A DNA stretch of 64,000 bases, from the NCBI GenBank assembly GCA_000827265.1, contig KN834751.1, positions 1,483,123 to 1,547,122 on the forward strand, in the 5' to 3' direction. The position numbers and the translations under genes were made by a program. Below are positions 57,361 through 64,000 of this stretch, piece after piece. Each line of letters opens with the position of its first letter. Within the stretch, counting starts at the first letter, position 1. The DNA comes from Collybiopsis luxurians FD-317 M1. Taxonomy: Eukaryota > Basidiomycota > Agaricomycetes > Agaricales > Omphalotaceae. The notes under the pieces were generated by a model that was not told the DNA's origin, did not search any database, and saw nothing but the letters and a program-made list of their open reading frames with translations.

Positions 57361-59511
57361 GGAGATAAGTATCGCGTTCATGTATCATGATCCATACCAA
57401 AACTATACCATTGGTCAAACTTTTTTGCGAAACGAAGCTACTTTATCCACGGAGCTGACCGCGGAATACTTGAGCATGGGGATCAGTCTCATCGGAAGTA
57501 CTTGTAACTTGACTTTGACTTAATTCAACAGCTTCTTCGACGAAAGGGATAATGAATAGTGAGAAACTTCCGGTACGATGAAACGTATTGGGTATGTATA
57601 AAGTTTCTTTGTGCGTTGTCAGGCTCTACATACGACTAGGTACTGGGCCTTCCCAGCCTATACTCTAGAGTCCCAATCTGAGCGAGTCTGAGTGTATGGG
57701 TTCCTCCACGCTCGGTACGTGAACGGATTCAATATCAAAAGTGTGTAGTGTATTGTCAATAAAATAAAAATGCCGACTTGAGCCCTCTTGAGCCATCAAG
57801 CCGAGAAAAAAAAAAACCGCGAAGAAGTGTTTAAATTTCAACGCATAATATGTATACTTACATACATTAGAAAGAAAAAAAAACACGCTAGAGTTCACCC
57901 CCCGCGCGCGCGAGAAGAGGTACCCACAAGGTGAACTGTCAAAATGAAAAAAAAGTTTATATACGCACTGTATATTATATATAATATATAATATATATTA
58001 CACTCGAAGAATACATATGTACAGTAAGCACTTACCTTACATATAACCAATTTCGGTGCTATCCCCAGGTTTTGAGTTGAGGGTTAAGGTGTTTTGAGTA
58101 TATGCTGCGTTGATGGGTAGTGAAGGTGGGAATGCGAACGAGCCTGGGCGGGTGGAGGTACATACGTCGCACGCCGTGCGCCGTGTCCCGTATGAGACTG
58201 TTTTGTCCGATTGCAGAGGAGCAAGCAGCAGTCGCTTTTTTTTGCAGCCGGCGGCGTCGCAGAGAGCACATTAGTGGTATCTGGGTCCGTCCCTTCCCCA
58301 GCACAGCAGCTCCACAAGAAATTGATCCAGGATGAAAGAGTCGGATCAATGATGATCCTCGCGTCGGAATAATAAGGAGAATTACATATGAGCGAGGGGG
58401 GATGGGCAAGGAAAGAAAGTATATAGTAAAACCGTTTCACGAATTCGGAACTTGAGCATGAAGGGGTTTTATGTTCTCTTTTAATTTTTACCTGAGGGAG
58501 ATCAGAACGTTAAACAACTCGCGAAGCGAATTATTGAGAAATCAAAACAAGAAAAAAGAATAAAAAACCAGGCTGAATGTAGATGCTCGTCGGGATTTTG
58601 GGTGAATTCAAGCATTGGAAGGTCCCAAAAAAGGGAAGCTGCAGGGTGGGAATTTTGATAGTTTCTCGAGGAGGGCATAAAACGCCGTGATTTGATGGAC
58701 ATGACGTCCCAGCATACCCGCTAGGCCGTTTTCCGACTTTTGTCGGGAATTTGGACGCCTTGGACATTGCATGAGATTCGGGGTGTAGAGGGTGGGAGAT
58801 GGTGGGAGATGGTGGGCTCGGGGGTTGGAGAGAGCGGTTTGGGGGGTGAAGAATGAGGGATTGGGGTTGATGGTACATAGATTGATATTTCTTGATAAAG
58901 TATGACCGAGCGGTAAAATGTACGCCAAGGTTTATCAAAATGTATGATCAGGCTCGCCTTAAAGTTATAGAGATGAATTGATGAAGGAGAGGTGTAGTTG
59001 TCCGCAAGCAAGAAAAGGACGCTTGTAGAACGCGGGAGTTTATCATGAGGAATCGGACCGACAGAGAAAGATGACTATCAGGAGACTCGGAGAGACGAGG
59101 CAGAGGCAGAGCATAAAGATTGAGACAGTGTTTCAAGCTCGGCAAGAAAGACGGCAAGATCTTACATACCCGATTCGATTTTCAGTCCCTGAATGGAATT
59201 GAACCTCGTGGTATTCGGCTGTGCCCAAACACGGATTCTCCTATAATACGAGTCGGGCCAAAAGATTTCAAAGCGTCCATCTTTCGTTCTTCTCGCTTCA
59301 AGCTTATATTTCTACTCCCGGCATTTCATGTCTAGTCTTGCCAATTTCTTCTAGTCCGGCTTTCTTTTCTAATCCCAAGTCCCCTTTATTACCCGTTCCA
59401 TCGGTCTTCTTCTCCCATTGCTACTTTTTATTTTTCTGCGGCGTAGCGGCCTTGATTCCCCTTTACTTTACAGCTTTACCCTTCCGCAGCATCCGCAGAA
59501 CTTCTGTTACC
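57361..59511. other. Long intergenic region upstream of the Zn2Cys6 gene
   Basis: About 2.1 kb. Holds an AT-only stretch (57957-58002, repeated TATA/ATAT) preceded by CGCGCGCGCG (57904-57913), a GATGGTGGGA tandem near 58787-58815, and open frames without family resemblance. The last ~200 bp is pyrimidine-rich, as is common just upstream of fungal start codons. Confidence 0.5.
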
Positions 59512-61789
59512 ATGGCTAATAAGCCCAGTTTCACTGATAAAGGTACCTTGCAAAGAGGAAAAGCTTGTTTACGATGCAGGTGAGTCATCACATACAACCC
59601 CGCCTCCTTTAACCGACTAATCGCTTCCTATTAGAAAACGGAAAATGGTATATTATAGTCTGACTATCAACATTCATGATATACTCATTTCATCCTTAAA
59701 AGAGATGCGATGGAAGTAAGCCGGCCTGTCAACAATGTATTCATGCCAAAAAACCCGAGGGTTGTGAATACGATGATGGCAAAGGCAAAACGCGCACTCA
59801 AATCTTGCGCGAGACTATTCAACGCCTGGAACAGCGGGTACACGAACTAGAAGATCCAGAATACGTGTCCCCTGCGGTCATGCTGTATGATCCGCGTGGC
59901 CATCAATCCGAATCATCTTCGTCTTCCTATGGCTCTCCGGGAAGTACATCGATATCGGCCTCTCACTCTCCTTTCCCTTCAGGTTCGGGTCTTTTTCGTT
60001 CATGTACGTGTAATCAGACCCCTCATCTCTTTCCAGATACCACGAATTCCCCTTCGGAACATTGGACCAACCTCCCAGTCAGTTTCTCCGTGAACCTCGC
60101 CAAGTCGTTGCTAAATTTCTCACTCATCCAGGCCCCTTCTCCCTCTCCATCCCCATTCGACCCCCATATCTTCTTTGAAGATCCACAGCCTTACCATGCC
60201 CCTTTTGATCTTGGTCCGGTTCTGTATGTCTGTCTCCTTGATCCCCTCGTCTTTTTACTAAACATACACAGGTTGGATATCTTTTCACCCCATCGGCACC
60301 AATGCGGTCTTGGCATACACATGGGTCACCTCCGGGAAAGCCTAACCCTACCCCCAAGCGAACAGCGCCATCCTGCACTCATGAACTCGATTTACCTATG
60401 GGCCTGTTTCGTATCGCGGCCGAAACCCTTGAGCCAGCACGAGGACATGTTCTTGGCCCAGGCTCTAGACGGCGTCCGGGATGGTCTGCGTCAGGGGGAT
60501 AAACTTCTCGACGTCATCCAGGCTTCGTGCCTATTGTCGCTGTACTTCCTTGCCAATGGACGTCTTGTGGAGGGGAGTTTCCACGCTAGTGCTGTCGCTG
60601 CTCTGGCTGTCCAGTGTGGGCTCCAGACTGCTGTTTCGTCGTCAGCCAACGGCGGAGGCGGTGATGGGAGTGGGGGGTACAGTCCCTCTTCGTCGAGGGA
60701 GAGGTTGGATTTGGATCATATCAAGGCGGGGTATAAAGAGGGTGAGAGGATATTGGCGTTTTGGCAGGTGTATAATCTGGATCGGTGTTGGTCCGTTGCG
60801 TTGAGGAAGCCGTGTGTCGCTCTTGATTCCGAGGATCCGTGGACGTCGATCAATTGTCCTTGGCCTCAGGATATTACAGAGTATGAATCGGTGAGTTTTT
60901 TTTGATGTGTGTGTTGGGATGACTTATTGAATGTTGGGCCTTGGGGGTTTTTCGTTTCGTTCCGTAGGGGAGTGTTAGTATAGGGAATACGTTTTCGACG
61001 GTGAAGAATTTTTTGCAGGGTGATGTGTCTGGTGGCTTTTCGATGCATACGTTGCGAGCCAAGGCGTCTGCGATCTTTTCGTATGCTGATCAGTTGGCGG
61101 CGAAATGGAGATACAGTGCGTAGCTGCCCCCTCCCCTCCTTCCCTCCGACGTTTACTAACCGATGATTGATTCCCAATAGGACTCTCAGTCGAGTCATAC
61201 CCCGAAGAATTCCAATCCCTCGAGATCACCATCAACCGCTTCATCCCCACCCTCATCCCGATCCACCAGTTGAACGCGACGATGCCCGAAGAGAAACACA
61301 TGTTGATTGTAGTGCATACCTTGGTCCAAGTGTCGATTTTGCATTTGTATCAGAGGTTTGCGCAGGATGATCCTGTGGCGTATGAAAAGTGCTCTGGGGC
61401 TGCCAAGGCTTGTGTTGCTGTTGTGAAGTATATAGCGGAGCAGGAGTATGATTATTTGGATCCTATTGTTGGAGTGAGTTGCTTCCCCCCGCGGTTTGCC
61501 TCCCGTTTTATTTATTGATTGGGATCTTTTTACAGTCTTGTTGGACGACCGTCGCCGAGTGGCTCATACGTGAAATAGTCAACATTGAGTCTGCTTGGGC
61601 GCTCAGTATGAGTAGTGCGGATGTTCGTAATGACATGACCTCGATCCTGTACGCCATGAACAGTCTTAATGCTCGGTTCCCTGTACTAGGTGAGTTCCTG
61701 CGAGCCCTGTTTACGTTTACGTTTGAGCTTACTGTGTTCAAGGTATCGCGGTCTCAAAGATACAGAAAAGGATGGCTGAGTTGTCATAA
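59512..61789 (+). CDS. Zn2Cys6 fungal transcription factor
   Basis: Binuclear zinc cluster DNA-binding transcription factor. Exons 59512-59579, 59635-59647 (13 nt), 59703-60890, 60968-61115, 61181-61473, 61536-61689 and 61743-61789 join in phase to 636 residues. The zinc cluster is assembled from the first three exons: CLRCRKRKMRC, then C in SKPACQQC, then GC, i.e. C-x2-C-x6-C-x6-C-x2-C-x8-C. A short coiled-coil linker (ETIQRLEQRVHELED) for dimerisation follows, then a Ser-rich stretch and the Fungal_trans middle homology region (PALMNSIYLWACF, QASCLLSLYFLANGRLVEG, WQVYNLDRCWSVALRKP). The position just before DIFSPHRHQCG may hide another intron, but the frame is open without one. Target genes are unknown. 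The 13-nt exon lying inside the zinc cluster is notable. Confidence 0.92.
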
Positions 61790-64000
61790 CCATAACCTCA
61801 GTTTCCCTTCCCCCCCCTCTCAACGTCACGTCGTGTTAATGACTTGAACGTTACATCATCGGGCTCGCGAATCCATCTCCATTATTGATTCTTGAACACT
61901 TTTTTTTCCCTTCTTCGATTCGAAACGGACCTTGAAAGTCCCGCGATCTTTCTACTGCTTTCTTTTATCCTTTGATGTTTTGTCGTTTCCGCGGGCATAT
62001 AATCTCCGTGGGGGTTTGACATACCTCACACGTTCTTTTTCTTGTGTCTTTTTTTTTTTTTTTTTTGCGACGGACAACTTGATTACCTAGTGATTTGATT
62101 CACCCATGGACATCCCACCTCATCCGAGATGAACGCTTTTTTGCTTGCTTGCTCTTTTTTTGCTTTCCTTCTCCCCTCTCGGCGAACATATATATTTTTT
62201 GTCTTTTTAAAGGGAGTTGGCGGACGTTGTGTCTGTGTCCCTTGAACGTCGTGTGTTGTTCTTCTACGGATATACTTGGACTTGACTTACAGACGGACTG
62301 ATACTCTTTTTCGCTTCGCTTATGGATTCGCCTACCTCACGCTCGTTAATGACTGCTTTTCTTTTGCACATTATTATGCCGCGTACGATCTTTTACTTTT
62401 ATTTACGATTGGACTTTTTTGTTCTTCGTATTGGACTTGCACTTGGACTTGCACTTTTTGTGTGTGTGTTTTGCCATTCGGACTTGACACCTCCCTCTCT
62501 CCGCTTGTTGGATGGACTTGTTACTCGACCCTTTGGACATTGGACTTGCTCGTACGGACTGCTACTAAAACTCGGACTTGGACTTTTTAACTTTGGACTC
62601 GGACTCGGACTCGACGGACCTTCGTCTCTGCTCTTCACTTGCACACTTGCATATATTACATATTACATTACAATTCACATCCCATCATCCACCCCCATAC
62701 CTGCAATTTATCCCTCGTCGCTTTTTCCGTCCCTTGTATTAATGGCTACTTCGTATTACTATACTTTTTTTTTTTTACATACCTTATGTTCGTTATACCT
62801 TGCGCTCAGTGTAGTGTTTTGTCTGGTCTGTTTGTTTTATTATTCGTACTTGTTTTAATCGATATATACAGTATACAGTACATACTGTTTTTTTCGACTT
62901 TTTTTTTTTTGCTTTCGTGTTGCACACACCTACACGCACCTGGGCCTTCGTACCCACCCTACTCCCCGCCTCTGGATGGTGATCGGCTTTACATTTTTTA
63001 CACACACGCACTATACATCGCAGGCGCGTAGGTGGTCGACGGGCTAGGGCTCAGGCTCGGGCTCGAGCTTGAGCTGGAGGCAGGCTAGGCAAAGCAGGCT
63101 AGTTTGGGGACGGATTGGATTGGATTGGATTGGACTGGACTGGATTGGATTTTCCTACTTGAACAACAATAACCACCGAAGAACTGAAACTTTTTTTTTG
63201 TAGATATACGTACACACACTCCGGACTTGCTTATATTTTTGATAGTACTACACAAGAAATTTTTGTATATTATATTATCTTTTTTTTTTACAGGAATAGT
63301 AGTGAGCTCGGAGGAGCGGAAATTGAAAAAAAAGTTATTGTACATAAAACTGGTTTGGAATCCTGGGACGATGGTCAAAGGTAATGTGATCTATCGTGTC
63401 TCAATTTTTTGGTGTAGCGGACTCGGGGCGGAAGAGTATGTCAACCGTTCTTGTTCCTTCCGTTGTCTTTCTTTGAAGTTTCTATGTATGTATGTACTGT
63501 ATGTATGTAGGATGGATGGGCTTCGACGTCTCGTAAGATTTCCAGGCAGCCTGCCAGTGGTTTACATTTATATGGCGTATGTAGATCTTTGTTCAATGTA
63601 TGTAATGTAATGTATGGCTGGATGAAGCTAGACCTTAGACTCCGACCCCAGGGGTCCCCAGACTATTCTAGCAGCCCCTGGTCATGGGTAGATCATTGAC
63701 TTGTTCTTCGGTAATGACTGTAGAGTATGTATTGAAACGATTACACTGTGGCTGTCAGGTTCAGGTCCGGAAGTCCAGGTGGATCATCTACTCTCGTAAG
63801 TTACTCTATGCATTTTTTTTTCTTTTGGTTTCATTGCTGACTGGAGTCAATGCGAGCGGGAGATGAAAGAAGAGCTAGAGCGATGTTGAATGCGCGGCAT
63901 GGTTGAATTACTTGCATTGACGGTAGGGGTGGACGAGTGATTTTTACATGTACAAAATGTAAGGATGGTTATCACGTTGGACGTTTGAACAAAGATAGTT
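61790..64000. other. T-rich region to right edge
   Basis: Long 3' flank with poly-T runs (62049-62066, 62766-62776, 62903-62911), a diverged TTGGACTTG low-complexity tract (about 62410-62615), a GATTG/GACTG pentamer tandem at 63113-63150 and TATG(T) tracts near 63484-63510. The 178-codon frame at 62322-62858 is only this low-complexity DNA read through. No gene supported. Confidence 0.55.

Noticed and set aside
58059..58938. Minus-strand open frames of 100-135 codons
   Set aside because: Low-complexity composition with overlapping frames and no family motif.
62322..62858. 178-codon hydrophobic open frame
   Set aside because: Product of the T-rich TTGGACTTG tract; composition reflects the repeat and not a membrane protein.

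Overview
The window is nuclear DNA of a filamentous basidiomycete, most likely a mushroom-forming Agaricomycete. Genes are split by many introns of about 45-60 bp, several predicted products belong to families typical of Agaricomycetes, and there are tRNA genes with introns and a relic of a retrotransposon LTR. Exon junctions below were derived by hand from splice signals, reading-frame phase and recognised protein family patterns. No database search or transcript data were available.

Layout. 1-902: 3' end of a tetratricopeptide-repeat gene. 1654-2438 (-): dim1, U5 snRNP thioredoxin-like protein. 2579/2657-4595 (+): uve1, UV-damage endonuclease, divergent from dim1. 4660-21230 (-): a giant intron-rich NRPS with the A-T-C, A-T-C, A-T-C, T-C, T-C order of fungal ferrichrome synthetases (SidC/Fso1 type); its third adenylation domain is strongly degenerate. 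21276-22897 (-): a RING-CH (MARCH-like) membrane protein ending about 45 bp from the NRPS start.

23708-37602 (+): a tandem array of six paralogous alpha/beta-hydrolase genes, each with five exons and the same splice phases. Five look intact and the last has a nonsense codon. A decayed fragment of a seventh copy and a decayed fragment of the next gene downstream lie inside the array. 38150-41427 (-): an AFI1/DENN-type polarity protein.

41600-52070 is a plastic accessory region: one intact and several decaying intron-containing tRNA-Asp copies, two multi-pass membrane protein genes, and a second, decayed copy of the same block that carries fragments of the membrane genes and of the isochorismatase gene. 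A solo LTR with a nested foldback element sits in the decayed copy; the matching uninterrupted site is preserved in the other copy. 52246-53235 (-): an isochorismatase-family hydrolase with a likely signal peptide. 53.2-59.5 kb is intergenic with diverged tandem repeats. 59512-61789 (+): a Zn2Cys6 transcription factor, followed by T-rich sequence with no convincing gene.

No siderophore partner genes (ornithine N5-monooxygenase, acyltransferase, transporter) are visible beside the NRPS, so it appears to stand alone here. The hydrolase array and the tRNA-Asp/membrane-gene block are the clearest sites of recent gene birth and decay.
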